Below are positions 38,344 through 50,898 of a stretch of 64,000 nucleotides of DNA, piece by piece; within the stretch, counting starts at the first letter, position 1, and each line of letters opens with the position of its first letter. Origin of the DNA: Himantopus leucocephalus (Eukaryota; Chordata; Aves; Charadriiformes; Recurvirostridae); the NCBI GenBank assembly GCA_003993805.1, contig RSEF01000031.1, forward strand, positions 24,089,924-24,153,923. The letters are read 5' to 3'. The notes under the pieces were generated by a model. That model ran no database searches. It was given only the letters and a program-made list of their open reading frames with translations, and was not told the origin of the DNA. The position numbers and the translations under genes are program-made.

Positions 38344-41300
38344 GCTTGAAAATAGTAGGTGACTTTGAAATCACAAAAGAGTCATTTATTCAACTGCTGG
38401 CACCGCTTGCTGCAGCTTCTTCAGCCTCACGTTCATGCACTAGTGTAACTGCACTGCTGTAGCATGGATGGTGCAGTGTAGGCAGCACAGGTATCCTAAC
38501 AATGAAAAGAAGGGATGGTCTAAGGAAGATCATGGAATTTTTGGTGCAGGCCAGAAGATGTGAAGAGGAGCTGTGAGTGAGGAGAAAACATATGATCCAG
38601 TTGCTTGCTAGCTAAGCATACTCTCTCCTCTGCTATAAAAGCTGTAGTGGAACTTTGGAAGTAAAGAAGGCATAAGAATATAATTATACATTAAATCATG
38701 AAGCAAGAAAACTGTATTGAAACAACACTGTTAGTATCATGCAGTTAAGCATTCAACAGCTGGAAATTCTGATAAACGTTCAGGCAACTGTAGTTCTTGC
38801 ATTTCTGCAACACTTGAGGGCCTGACTACAATGCTAAAAACACACTCTTCATGTTGATTTTGTGTGGGATATATCAGTCTGCTCAGCCATGTTTTGGTTA
38901 CTACCTCCCATTCTGAGGACCTACGGCTGGGGACCTATTTCTCTTCAACTGCATTGAACCCACAGAGGCGCCATGATAAAAAAAAAAAGATGCAAGCCAT
39001 CAGTGAAATGATATCCTATTCTTACGTAAACACAAACTTACAGTGGCAAGTAGCTGGCAAAAAATACCACTGTGAAAGCCTAAAGTGAAGACTGCTATCT
39101 TCACTTTGCAGAAAATGATTTTTTACCTAAATGAGCCTTGTATATTCCAAAATATGCTTTGTAAAATCATTGCTAATTGTCAGATGATTGAGTCACTCCA
39201 ACTGAAGCCAGTAAAAAATTGTGCCACTGCAGCTGTTAAGAGTTATGGATTTTAAGGCTCTAGACTATTTAACAGCATGTAAAAGAACATAAAACATGTA
39301 ATTATTCAAATGAGAAATGCGCAATCTGAAATGTGCAGTGTTTTGAAAATAAGTAAGCATCCTGACACCTGTAACATTGCTGCAATTTGGCTGGCACTAT
39401 GATTATGCCAACTATTAGTGCAGCTGTCACCCAAAATGCTGAATACAAGCAGGGGGTAAATGCTTCATTTAGGTGCACAAACATACCAGGGCTTCTAAAT
39501 GAATGACAATAGAAAGATCTTCCTTGGCTAGTTGCTGTGGTGCCACACATACAGTTTGGCAGGAGGATGGTGCTGTGAAAGAGGAACACATTTCTCAGTT
39601 TGGGGTTGTGTTTTTCCTCCGATGTCAGACATAAACATTTTAATGTCTCCGCCAGCTTGCAGAGTTAGGGCATATGTATATGTGTGTAGACTTCTGTACC
39701 AACACCCACGCTATTATATATTTACTAACACTGGCCTACAAGCATCTGGGGCCAGATCATCAGCTGATGCAGGTTAGCGTGCACTCACTGAAGACACGGT
39801 GACATCCCAGCTGAGACTCCTGCTCTTATATTCCAGAATTTGTAGGCTGCTCTTTTGAGATCTCAAACCCAAGCACACTGTCTGTATTCATGTCTGCATA
39901 ACAGAAACTTCTTCCTTTCCAAGCACAACAAATAAAAACTAAAGTGAACAAAATGACATGACTCATTAGTTAAAATCCCCCAAGAAAACACATTCTTTAC
40001 TTAAATCAGTTGTGGCAGCTATTAATAATCCTGCCAGCTGTTACAGGAGGCCTCTTCAAGTGTACTGAGATCTCAACTTAAAGGTCTCTTGACAACGCAT
40101 CCACTGCAGCATTTTAAAAATGAGCCTTACACTCAGTTAAGCCTTCTTAATCTTTATTTGTAACGACTAAAGTGATTTATCTAGGCTTCAACAGTTCATT
40201 AGTTTTAATGGTGAATACTGGGAATTTGAATATTACCATAGCCAGGTGTCAGCAGTGTCTAGGGGAAAGGAAATACTTTCCTGAATGCAGGTCACAGGAC
40301 AGTGAGGAAACAGGTGAGGCTCACGTCACATTTTGTAGACAGTTGTTTAAACATTTTTGCAATGTTCCACCATCCTTTGAATAACTCCAAATATACAGCC
40401 TTGGAAGAACCAGCTAACCTTGTTTTTTGCAGAAGGTCTGAGGAAAAACAAGCAGGGACTACCCAAAGTGAGAATGATTACAGGCTTAAAACCACATTCA
40501 GCTTTCAGTCAACTCTGGCTGTGGCAAAATTCAATGTAAATGGGTATTTGAGCGAATTTCAACCATCAGCCCAATGGCAGGGTCTCTACAGGGTGCGACA
40601 TGTACAGACATGTGGGGAAGCAGACACACCTGAAACTCATGGTCATCTTTCACATATATTTCTCCATCAAGTCAAAACATACACAGAATATCTCAATCCA
40701 TAATAAACCACAAATATTACAAATTCGCCAGAAGAGCTATCCTTTAAATACCTCCAAAATCTGACACTACAGACATGTAGTGGATAAAGCGATTTTAAAG
40801 AACCTGTGATTTTCCTCCTGGTGTGTACTGTGAGCAATTTCCAAGTTGTGTCTTTGCTGTCCAGAGACAGATGTCTAAAATGCAGCATTTATATGGTAAA
40901 ATGAAAAATGGAACTACTGTCTTAAAAAATCACACTTTTCAAGAACATCCCAACTACACTTTCCTTCTCATGGAGTGCTTTAAACAAGCTCTAAAAAACT
41001 GGATGGAGGCCTTGTCCACCCAATTATCTTGTGCTCAACCAGAACAAACAGAAGAAGCCCATCTCTAGTGCTACCTGGTTATCATTTCCACATCACACTG
41101 ACTTCCTTGGTAGAAAGCTTAACAACTGGTCGTCGTCAAATAACCCAGCCAGCAGCTCTGCTCTCCCACAGCAATCACAACCAAAAAAACCCCAACCTTT
41201 TGGTTGACACAGATTAGAAAATCCCTCAAAAACTCCAAACAGAAAACATACCTCAGAAACACCTCAGCAGTGTTTTCCCTGCCACTGCCTTTGTGGAGGA

Positions 41301-41993
41301 TCAGTGCACCTACATCACACTGAGCAATTGCCTACAAATAGGTAGTCCTATCCAGACCTGCCTCTGAGCAAAAGTTTGGGAATACCAGGACTTTGCACAA
41401 TGTCATCCAATGGAGAATTGCTCTTTATAAAGCATGTGGCAATGTTCCAAAAAGCCAAAATGGCCCAGCGCTGTGCCACTTCCTTGTGCATTGTATCACC
41501 TTTTTTTTTAACCTGTTGTTTCTTTGCTATGCTGCACAGAAGAACACTGGACTTGCCAGGCTGGCGGCGGTGGTTGGTCTACGGCGCCTGCTGCCGTGGC
41601 AGCACCAACTGCTTCAGGCAAGGTTTGATGGAGTTTCGTTCTAGCCTTTCCACTGCAGGCTGACATTTACACTAAAGAATAGCTACTTCTATACTTTCCA
41701 AAACCCCTTTTGAATATTTACCATTCAGACTCATCATGTGCTTGCTGTTCTTCTTGCAGCTTCACCTCTTCTGGGTCATGAATCCCGACCTCTAGGAGAG
41801 CTGGTGAAGGGCAGGCTGGACAGCAGATTACTTCTTTCTGTTAAGTCTTAAACTGCCCACTCTCCTTGGAGTTTTTGTTGGTTTCTTGCTATCGTTAGTT
41901 CAAGACTTCTTTCTGCATACCTAGATATGTCTATGGCGCCCACCCCTGTGCTATCCAACTGCCAATCAGTTCCTCACCGCACCTTCTGTGGTA

Positions 41994-42130
41994 ATCACAG
42001 AATTGCAGAGCGGTTGAAGTTGAAAGGGACCTTTGGATGTCATCTTGTCCAAATCCCCTGCTCAAGCAGGGCCACCTAGAACCGGTTGCCCAGGACCATG
42101 TCTAGACAGTTTTTTAATATCTCTAAAGAG
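41994..42130 (-). mobile_element. CR1 LINE, short 3' fragment
   Basis: An antisense piece of about 135 bases: ATCACAGAATTGCAGAG, GAAAGGGACCTTTGGATG, CAAATCCCCTGCTCAAGCAG and GGTTGCCCAGGACCATGTC. It is heavily 5' truncated. Confidence 0.88.
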
Positions 42131-42799
42131 GGAATGAGAATGAAAACAACTATTATTCCCATCGTGCAGATAAAGAATCAAACAGAAAGATTAGGGGTTT
42201 GCCAAGGAAGTCAAGGAACTGCAACTATGATTTTGAGTCACACTAAGGCTTAACTCAACATCGCTGGGAATGTTGGACACTATTCCTGCCCGATGGTGGT
42301 ACAGGCTGAAAAAACAAATCCAGCAAGCAGTGTGATGGTGGTTAACTCAAGCAAGAATCACGGTTTTATTTAATCAGTGCTTTGTTTGATTTTTTTTTTT
42401 TCAGTGGGTAGAAAGTAGCTAAATAAAGAAAACTGATGATCTAGAAGAAAAAAATTAGCTAGGGGAGACAAAAGGGAAGAAGGAAGTGAAGGACTGCAAG
42501 GGGAAAAGGTTGAAGACGAACAGACATTAGTGCCAAGACTGAAGGTGCTACAAAATGCACTGTCACCACCTGTGCAGGCTTTTTTAGTCTCACAAAGCCC
42601 AACAGCTGAGGTTTGGCCAAAGCATGCTGTCTGCAGCGGCAACCAGGCTTGACCTAAGACTACTAAGACAAGGCCCGTCCACCATCGATCTCCCTTGGGT
42701 AGAAAAGGGAGGGAACAGGGCGGGAGAGCAGGGGGAGGCTGAGGAGTAGGGGCTGTAGGGCATTTACAACAGAAGGGCTGAGAACGGCAGGTTAAGAGT

Positions 42800-43480
42800 C
42801 AGCTCTTCGTGGGAGGAGGCGCGCTGCTGGCCCACCAGCCGGCAGAGGCTACTGCTGTGCCCGCTCCCTCGCTGGGTCGCGCTCCGGCGGCAGGCAGGCG
42901 GGCAAGCGGAGGCGGAGGAAAGGCAGTTCTGAGGACAAACGGCCGTCGCCGAGGCCTGTCCGCGGCGGCGCCGGGCTGGGCAGGCCGTGCTCCTCCCTCG
43001 GCCGCCCCCGCGCCGTTGCCGCCGCCGGGAGAGCGCCGCGCCGCGGCCGCCGGCCGGAGAGGAGGAGACGAGGCAAGATGGCGGCGGGCCGGGCGGGGAG
43101 GTAAGGGCCGCTCGTGGCGGGCCGGGCCGGCGACTGGGCCGGGCGGCTCCCCGGGCTCCGAAGCGGGGGCTGAGGCGGGCGGCCGGCTCGGGGTACGAGG
43201 CGGGGAGCGAGGGTGGAAGGGGCGGGCGGTGCTGCCGGGCCCGTCCCGCTGCCCGGCCTGCCCGGCACAGAGCCGCGTGCGGGCGCAGGAAGGGCCCCGC
43301 CGGCGGGGCGGCCAGGCCGTAACCTTCGTTTTCCCCCGTGCCTTACCCGAGCAGCCGGCGAAGAGGCAGCGTGTGCCCCGTTTGCGGTGCTGGAGAAACA
43401 CCGGGGAGCCTGAGCGCGAACGGGTGAGAGCGGGCAGCGGCCTGCAGGGCTGCGGCAAGGTCAGCCCCACAGAAACCCGA
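42800..43480 (+). promoter_or_regulatory. Second CpG island, orphan promoter
   Basis: About 700 bases of very GC- and CpG-rich DNA stand alone between PDE8B and AGGF1. At 43,075-43,085 is AAGATGGCGGC, the classic YY1 motif usually found just downstream of start sites with the ATG on the sense strand. The ATG is followed after 23 nt by a consensus donor (GAG then GTAAGG). This suggests plus-strand transcription toward the AGGF1 3' end. No gene product is recognised. ZBED3, its antisense RNA or an unrelated lncRNA are possibilities from mammalian synteny. Confidence 0.7.
43078..43100 (+). other. Candidate first coding exon at orphan CpG island
   Basis: ATGGCGGCGGGCCGGGCGGG AG is followed directly by GTAAGG. 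It would encode MAAGRAG plus two bases of the next codon. One possible acceptor is at 44,517 (CACTTTCCTAG). Joining there gives only about 22 codons, so a longer or non-coding transcript is as likely. The ATG may simply be part of the YY1 element. Confidence 0.3.
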
Positions 43481-45839
43481 ACGTTAACCGACAGGGGCGT
43501 AACCACAGGTGGAAAACATTTGTAAGGCAGCAACTGGATGAGAGGAAAAACCCCGCATGCTGCGGTCACAAAGGTACAAAAGTCCATATAGAATAAGATC
43601 TGTTGGTATGCACGTTTAAATACATCAAAAAGAATGCTATTTTTGACATCTGTTCCTGCTCCTATGGATTTGTTACCTCCTGGGTGAAAGCCCCTGTCAG
43701 GTACACCTCATACAAACAACTGCAGCAGCAAAGGGGCTGTACTTGCTAAAACAGAAACTCCAGTTTCATGTATGGTATGTTTTGTAGAAATATCTCTCAT
43801 GTATACAGTAGCTCAGAGCCCCTTGTGGCGTAGGTGTTCAGTCCAGTGGCTTTCACAAATAATGAATGCACTCCCTGTTTCTACTTGCCAGCTGGGTTGT
43901 GCAGCACTGAAGATATGTATGTACCTACTCTTAGTTTTATGTTAAATTTCAGAAATATGTTTGGCAAGTTGGTGCTTTGCAGAACTATTAGGACTACAGA
44001 AAATGCTTTGTTTATATAAAATGTTATTAACAGCTTTAAGATTACACGTCTTCACTAGCAATATTTATATATACACACAGTAAACTGCTGAAACTTTGGA
44101 TGTATAGAAAAGCAACTTTGTCTAAGTGATTAAGTATCATAAATTGGAGAAGACAACAGGATGTTTGGAGGACTGAGAAGGTAAGACAGTTAAACTTCAT
44201 ACTGTATCTTACTGGTTATAGCCTCCAAAATTATAATCGTGCAATGGCAACTCATGTTCCCCTCCTGACGTGAGGGAAAGCAGTACTGCATTTGCACATA
44301 AGGTTTGCACACTGGTGGTGGCTTTCACCTAACTCATTTGTACTTAAAACTTTCTAAGAGGTCACTAAGGTAAGGGATGAAAACCCCCATTTAGCTCAAT
44401 ACAAGTCTTCCTACTCAATAAAGGCACGCAACTGCTTCATGAGGATTAGTCAGACCTTATTTTCAGTTGCTTTGTTAACAATGCTGTGTGTATTAATGGC
44501 TTTTTGCACTTTCCTAGGCAGCATCAAGAGGTAACGGGATTTGTCACACCAATGCTAAACTAAGACTAAACTTCAACCCTTTATATGGAACTATTTGTTG
44601 AAGGAGGAAGCTGCAGTACTAAAAGCAGTCAATGCTTCACTACATGAGGCCATGTCTCTCACAAGAGGTGAATGATGTCTTCAGAAACTTTATGAAATGC
44701 AAATTCAGTTAAATCCTTTCAACTTTCTTCTTTGCAAGGCAACAATAAACCAGTGATTGACTTTTCTTGAAGTTTCTGTTACTTGAATTTCTGTTACTTG
44801 AATAATTGGGGAGAGGGAAAGCTAAGGTTCCTACTAAGGTGTGTACAAGGTGTCTTGCTCTCCCTTCAGATAAAGATTTGCAGTTTGATTTAGTGTGGGA
44901 AGAAAAAAAAAGGCAAAACCTTCCTTTAAACATACAGGTTTTTTTTTTCTCCTAGTAGCTGAAGTGCCTTTTTAGATAAATGGTGACCTAAAGCTTAACA
45001 AGAAGCTGTTTCATACTGAAACATTTTTTTTCACAGCTGGAAATAGGTACCCCTGAAAATGTGAAGCTGTCAATATAAAGGAATGCAACAGCAAAGTAAT
45101 TCATATCACTAAAACAGTAAAAAAAATAACTGCATACAAACACAGTGAACTGATTTTAATTGAATTAAGCAATACTGCTGAAGGCATTCAGAGTGCTCAT
45201 AACTTACCTTCAACTCTATACTGCTGAAGTAAGACATGCTTCAGGTTGTTAAACTTGTGTGCTTTAATGATTTAAATAACACAGATTGAATATTTTGCTT
45301 TATATTGTATGTGTCTAAAGATATATTAAGATAAATAGCAACTTGTCCTGGTTTTACTCAAGAGTGCTTGATGGTTGTCTGCATGATCCAATAGGATGGT
45401 GAGACTACTAAGTTTCCCTTACTTGGACAAGTACCAGAACTTTAACTTTACTAAGTGGGATTAAACTTTCCTCATTTTAGAAAGGCACTCCTATCCAGCA
45501 TACGCACAAGATAGTATCAAGAAGCACACTGCTTAAGTTGACAATGATTTATTGTGTTTGGGAACATTCAATAAATACCGAACTTTTAGCTTCAGTTTGG
45601 CAATCCTTCCCCACTAAAAATTGGTTGTTTTTTTTCTGGCATAATTTCCATTGCCAGCAATGGATGTATCAGAACAAGAAGTTAATAAATAATCCACACA
45701 GACAGCAGTTTTCTAAACATACGTCCTCTTTTAAAGGCATGATACAGATTTACTAAACAAATCTCAAGCAAGTTCTTCACAGAAGAAAATTTTCTTACAA
45801 GCGATCTTTGAACATTTTCTTCTTCACCAATGCTGGTAG
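43481..45839. other. Intergenic DNA between orphan CpG island and AGGF1 3' end
   Basis: AT-rich sequence. It holds plus-strand AATAAA motifs (for example near 44,749) that could end a transcript from the CpG island, and a perfect 15-base tandem duplication at 44,773-44,802. No recognised coding sequence. Confidence 0.5.
44773..44802. repeat. Perfect tandem duplication, 15-base unit
   Basis: TTTCTGTTACTTGAA occurs twice in a row in the DNA between the orphan CpG island and AGGF1. Confidence 0.92.
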
Positions 45840-45888
45840 TTTATTTCATGGAGTACAGTATTTATTTTTGAACGTTTGAACATTTATT
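45840..45888 (-). promoter_or_regulatory. AGGF1: Cluster of polyadenylation signals, likely AGGF1 3' end
   Basis: Three AATAAA hexamers on the minus strand (TTTATT on plus at 45,840, 45,861 and 45,883) lie about 570-610 bases after the AGGF1 stop codon. They are the first canonical signals I see downstream of the stop, so a 3' UTR of about 0.6 kb is plausible. The site used is not shown by the sequence. Confidence 0.5.
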
Positions 45889-46452
45889 GATGAATCGTTT
45901 AAAAACAAGGTTTCTTCCCCTCTTAAGGTGACTAGTCCTGAACTGTATGAATCTAAGATATGGTGTATCTCTTGCTGAGCATTTCATGGCAATTGTGAAT
46001 AAACATATAAAAGAGGAAAAGGCAATATGATACTTTGTTAGCAGGGGTCCACAAGATTTTTGTTGTTTGTTTGTTTCAGCTTGCTTTTAAACCACTGTTC
46101 AAATGTTAAAGGTATCATAGTTAAATGTAACAGGTGTTTTTGCTTGACTTTCCATGAAGAATGGTGTTAAAAACACAACTGAAGAAACTTCTTGCTGCTG
46201 CTGAGAATCACTTTCAAGTACTTAAATTTGAATATCCCTCTAAATTCATTTCTTATTAAAAATGTGTTTTTATAAAAGCATGAAGACTACAGAAAAACAA
46301 TTAACATAATAGAGTTAATCTTGTATAATTTTTTCCACAACTGCTTTTTACATATCACCAAACTCCTGCTTTAGCAAAAGAAAAAAGAATAAAAATAAAT
46401 TCTCTCCCAACTATTTACACACAGGAATTACCCCACTGTGAGACCAGATACT

Positions 46453-46653
46453 TTACTCTACAGTCCCTTTAACCCAAGGTGTAATCTTAGGTGTATCCCT
46501 TTGTGATTTAGGTTCTTGGAAGTTTTCAGCAAACCTTTCCCTTGCTTTATCCCAGTTCTTTTTATTCTTGCTCTGGATGATCTGAACATCTTCAATTGAG
46601 GCTGGTCTGCTGGTACCCAAACCTGCATGCGTCTTACGTATCTGAAGGTGGAT
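46453..46653 (-). CDS. AGGF1: AGGF1 last coding exon
   Basis: The exon encodes IHLQIRKTHAGLGTSRPASI, then EDVQIIQSKNKKNWDKARER and FAENFQEPKSQRDTPKITPW before VKGTVE and TAA. It is 201 nt, phase 0, and follows TGTATTTGACAG. The human protein ends in the same way (MPWVKGTLE). It covers the end of the G-patch domain and the conserved KNWDKARERF tail. AGGF1 is described in vertebrates as an angiogenic factor, and the G-patch and OCRE domains also link it to RNA processing. Confidence 0.96.
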   Translation of the reverse strand: MHLQIRKTHAGLGTSRPASIEDVQIIQSKNKKNWDKARERFAENFQEPKSQRDTPKITPWVKGTVE

Positions 46654-47324
46654 CTGTCAAATACATTAAATATTGTAACTGCAAGTTAGGTAATCTAAAT
46701 ACTTTAAACCATATTTTACAATACTAATTCCACCACCCCTCCCCATGCACTTCTCTTTAGGGCTGTAATATACTTACATCATACGTGGACATCTAAAATA
46801 CTGTTAAAATGCGTCAAGTCACCACCTCTAGAACTACGACCCAGAGTGCTGAACGAGTGCCACTAATATTACTATGAAGTACTCTTCACCGAGTGAATAG
46901 CATATGATCCCCGTGCTGGGTAAGTTGACAACAAAAGGTACGGTGTGGCTCTGAGCAGCACTAGTGCCAAAAGACAACACATCTCTGGTGACAAAAGTGG
47001 GGCTAACATGGCTGTCACAGAGGCCCTGAACTGGGTGGCTATAATGACAGATAAATCAGAGAGCTTTTCCTCTCTCATGGCCTGCCATCCAGCTTGACTT
47101 TTGTGCCACATCAGCCTCAAAGAAAGTGAAGGATTCCACCATAAGCCCATCTTGAATTCACATCACTTAAAGTGATTTCAGTCTTCCTCCAGACTTCGTA
47201 TTCAAATATGAGATTATCAATTCAATGGCTAGAAGCTGTCTGTCCTCCCTTGCTTAATTTCCAAACAAACACAGACATAACTGGCATTTTCCACTGAAGG
47301 GACAAAATAATTGAAAAATTTCAA

Positions 47325-47676
47325 AATCATAGAATCATAGACTTGTTAAGGTTGGAAGGGACCTTTAAGATCATCAAGTCCAACCATTATCCTAACCTGA
47401 CAAAAACCACTTCTAAACCATATCCCCAAGTACCACGTCTACCCTTTTTTTAAACACCTCCAGGGATGGTGAATCCACCACCTCCCTGGGCAGCCTATTC
47501 CAATGCTGAATAACCCTTTCAGTGAAAAAATTTTTCCTAATATCCAACCTAAACCTCGCCTGGCTTAACCTGAACCCATTACCTCTCGTCCTATCACTTG
47601 TCACTAGGGAGAAGAGGTCAGTCCCCATCTCTCTACAACCTCCTTTCAGGTAATTGTAGAGAGTGATAAGGTCAAA
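47325..47676 (-). mobile_element. CR1 LINE, 3' fragment in last AGGF1 intron
   Basis: Antisense to the plus strand, so it lies in the same direction as AGGF1. It begins AATCATAGAATCATAGAC and GGTTGGAAGGGACC. The remnant peptide [20 protein letters not shown], then [20 protein letters not shown], is the CR1 ORF C-terminus. It is 5' truncated. It lies about 170 bases from the G-patch exon. Confidence 0.93.
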
Positions 47677-47847
47677 TACTTCATCAATCAAGTAAAAAGT
47701 TATTTTGAGATGAGTCCTACTGAGATTATGCCTTCCTAACCAGGATTTTGCAATGCTTCAAGTGAATAGTGGCTTACAATTAGACATTTTTCACTGCAAA
47801 TACATTTATATTCCTTTTTGCTCAAAGTAAAAACCAGAGAGACCTAC

Positions 47848-47947
47848 CGGATCCTTCATACCACCACCATCTTTGCCCAGGCCTTCCCCTCTTTTCCATC
47901 CCATCTTCTCCAACATTTTATGTCCTTTGTTGCTGTTGCTGATTTCA
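47848..47947 (-). CDS. AGGF1: AGGF1 exon, G-patch core
   Basis: The exon encodes EISNSNKGHKMLEKMGWKRG followed by EGLGKDGGGMKDP, the glycine-rich G-patch (GxxMLxxMGWxxGxGLG). It is 100 nt, begins with one base completing a codon split at phase 2, and ends in phase 0 at CCG before GTAGGT. The G-patch is a short RNA- or helicase-binding motif that typically activates DEAH-box helicases in other proteins. For AGGF1 that role is inferred. Confidence 0.96.
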
Positions 47948-48884
47948 CTTTGGAGAAAGTTTAAAATAACTGATAAGCAAGAGTTAATACAAAGAGTATG
48001 CTCTCAACTCAAATACTGAAGGAGAGAAATGTGCATATGTATGCTGTTCTAGAAACCAGAACTACTATGCTGTTCCTGCTTCCATCAAGAGCTATCCAGA
48101 AGACCCCAGTGCCACCTTTTGCATGCTCTTCCATGAATATCTTCGGTTACCAAAGCTATGCCAAGCCTCTGGTCAATACTAACTTTCTTAAAACTCCTTC
48201 TGAACTATTTGCTTACTTTAGGAGTTAGAAGATACCGCATGGGTGGGTGGGAATTGACTGCACTAGGGAAAAACCTGTATTGCTACCTCGCCACCAAATC
48301 ATCCTAGTGCACAGATTTCATTGTCTCACACTTGCTTTTACTAACTTAGAAGCACCTACGAGTTCATGTTTCTTTAAAAAAAACCTACCCACCCCAAAAA
48401 GCAACTACAGAAACAAAGGAATAATTAAAGATGAAGATTAAAGTAAATGTCATTTAAGAGGTATGAAAATACGTGTCTTATGATAGGCTGGATATTGACA
48501 AAGAAACTGCAAGTGAAAATTTGCATGTGTACTATTAGGACTGGATAAGGAAAACAGAAATTGAGACACTTGAAAAACAGGCACTATTGAAGGTGTCAGT
48601 ACTGCAGCTGGGGAATTCCTTGTTGAGTTTGTAAGAAAGTGATCTAAGCATCCTTACTGCCAAGCTGAATTCTATATTGAACATGAGGAGTTAACAAAAA
48701 GAGTGTATGAACAGGGAAGTGAGAATAGCTTACTATTTTCTAGCTCTCCTAACACAGTATATACAGGTAATTCATAACCCAAACAACTGTATCCTAGTAA
48801 GTAATTGGTACTTACTTTACCATCATTTTTTAATACTCACTAGAGAAGGACACACAGGATTTTTCTACCTGCAAACAAACTTAC

Positions 48885-49012
48885 ATATGAACAGAAGCTG
48901 GACTATCATCTCTCTGGAAGGTTCCTTCACTTCCAATGGTCTCTCTGCGTTTTCCTGCTCTATCTTTGTACTTTGGATTCTTCACTGCTTTGTTGTCTTC
49001 ATACTCTGTGTT
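48885..49012 (-). CDS. AGGF1: AGGF1 exon between FHA and G-patch
   Basis: The exon encodes NTEYEDNKAVKNPKYKDRAG, then KRRETIGSEGTFQRDDSPAS and VH. This is the highly conserved linker just before the G-patch (human has KNPKYKDRAGKRRE and SEGTFQRDDAPASVH). It is 128 nt, starts in phase 0 after TTGATAAAG and ends in phase 2 before GTAAGT. The chosen splice sites make the phases of both neighbours agree. Confidence 0.95.
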
Positions 49013-50042
49013 CTTTATCAACAGATGAAATTCCATCAAGACAAAGAAAGCGGGCTTTACATTATTTTTGGCAACTTTACTGCTTCCTTCCAAAAGTAAG
49101 GCAGCTTCAGCCTATTTCATGAATTCTAAATCTTATAACAAAACCCTATAGATCTCACTTAGTAGTTTTTTTTACAGCCATACCTTGTAAAGTATGTTAT
49201 TGCTGTCATCACATAATATTATAATATTGCTAAATTCATTAGTTTCACAGAGGCTGTAAATAAATTTGCAGATTCTCTTGAATCTTCTCTTGGTATGAAG
49301 AGTCAATTTCTCCATATGAAGCAGAAAACGATATGGACACGCCACTCACTTTTTGTTTAAACATTTAGTTTGCTCCTCAGCAACTCTTTCTTCAGAACAG
49401 ATGACAGAACTAAGCATTTGTACAGATTCCGTATCAATATTATTTTGATAGCTGAAGAATTTGAAAGGAACGATTGTATTGTTTTCTACACCAAAACTTA
49501 TTACAAGTGCTAGATACAACCCCAGAATTAAAATAGTCTCTAAAACAGAAGTAACTTGAATACTTACATAATATATTGCCTGTACATTCATGTTGGCATT
49601 CTTCTATGGCAAAGTGGACTTAAAATAAAAACTTAAAAAATGTCCCATTTCCTTGCACCATTTTTTCAGTTGCTCATTATTTTTGCTTCCCAAATAAAAG
49701 ACAGCACAGCAACTTAGTGCAAACTTAATTTGCAGAAATAAAAATAAAAGTGTCTTAAGAAACCTTAACTTCAAAAGAATAAGGAATCCTGTACACATTG
49801 GAACAGATTTTCCTTTCCTAAAATTTTAACAGAACTTCCAAGCCCTGTTATCATCATCTCTCTGTAGAGGTTTGTAAACAATTATTATTTAGGGTACAAA
49901 AGATGAGCTTGAACTAAACTACCAGGCTCAAGTTTGAGTGCACTTGAAAACTCCCCTTACTCACTGAAGTCTATGGCTTAAGTAAGAATCATAAAGTAGA
50001 TGTAGACTTCAAACACTTAATCGATTTCTACTGCAAGCTCAC

Positions 50043-50125
50043 CTGTAAACCGTATTTTACCCGTATTTGTTTTAATGCTTTTCTTCTGACCAGCTCTCTT
50101 TCTTCTTTGCTAAGTGCTGGGCAAA
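50043..50125 (-). CDS. AGGF1: AGGF1 exon, charged linker after FHA domain
   Basis: The exon encodes CPALSKEERELVRRKALKQI then RVKYGLQ. It is a basic and acidic helix-rich linker matching LSKEEKELERRKELKKIRVKYGLQ in human. It is 83 nt, starts with two bases that complete a split Val codon, and ends in phase 0 at CAG before GTGAGC. Confidence 0.95.
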
Positions 50126-50372
50126 CTGGAAGGAAGAACACAGGATTGCATTTCTAATTAATAATGTAACAATATTTTGAAACATAAGACAACTCTGAGA
50201 ATTTTTGTTCTAACATTATTATACACAGACACATATACCAAGAAGAAAATACATCATCATGTATTGTAGAACTATTCCCAGTTGACAAGAAAATTGTAAC
50301 AAAACCAAAGTAATAATTACGTTTATAAAGTAAAGAGCTATAATAAAAAACATATCCCATAAGATGACTAAC

Positions 50373-50538
50373 CAGAAGATTCCGTTTTCCTGTCCAAGCG
50401 GAGATGTGCTCTGACTTGTCCTGGTTCACACCCATCACAAGTATCACTGCCAGGATGTATATGAAAAGAAAGCACAGTCTCACCAATCTTCACTTCATCT
50501 CCATGCTCCAAGACGTAGGGATCACATTTTGTTTTAGG
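50373..50538 (-). CDS. AGGF1: AGGF1 exon, C-terminal half of FHA domain
   Basis: The exon encodes PKTKCDPYVLEHGDEVKIGE, then TVLSFHIHPGSDTCDGCEPG and QVRAHLRLDRKTESS. The L.HGDEVKIG.T.L.F stretch is the last beta strands of the forkhead-associated fold. The CDGCEPGQV segment that follows is conserved in AGGF1. It is 166 nt, phase 0 to phase 1, with a GTTAGT donor that is weaker than the others in the gene. Confidence 0.96.
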
Positions 50539-50898
50539 CTACAGCAGAAGAAAGTTTTGGCAGCTATGTTAATCAGCTACTAATGAAGGGCACAAACTCT
50601 ATTTCATGAATACTGCTCATAATTTAGTAATTCAGTTTGGTGTCACAAATGCAGGCAAGTATTTAACTACAGTGGGTGTTTCACTCTAGCAACTGCAACC
50701 ATAGTGGGGTTTTCCTAATATAAACCAAACATTTAGTATTGTAAATGGCCACAAAACCAGAAGGGAACCAAGGAAGAGACTCATGTATGAAAGAAGCCAT
50801 ACAATGACGTTGTTAGTGATTTGCAATGACATATTTAAAATGACCCCATGACTACAGTTTTCTGCAACATACACAGCATTATAACAACAGGTACTCAC

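Larger units (their letters stand above)
36743..42799. other. Intergenic DNA upstream of PDE8B
   Basis: After the CpG island the sequence is ordinary AT-rich DNA. It contains the CR1 pieces around the gap at 38,201 and a CR1 piece at 41,994. No exon or ORF that I recognise was seen. In mammals ZBED3 lies between PDE8B and AGGF1. I see no ZBED3-like coding sequence here. Confidence 0.6.

Noticed and set aside
42799..43587. ORFs of up to 262 codons on both strands in the second CpG island
   Set aside because: Arg/Pro/Gly/Ala-rich frames are open because the DNA is GC-rich. They have no recognisable domain, and overlapping frames are open at once.
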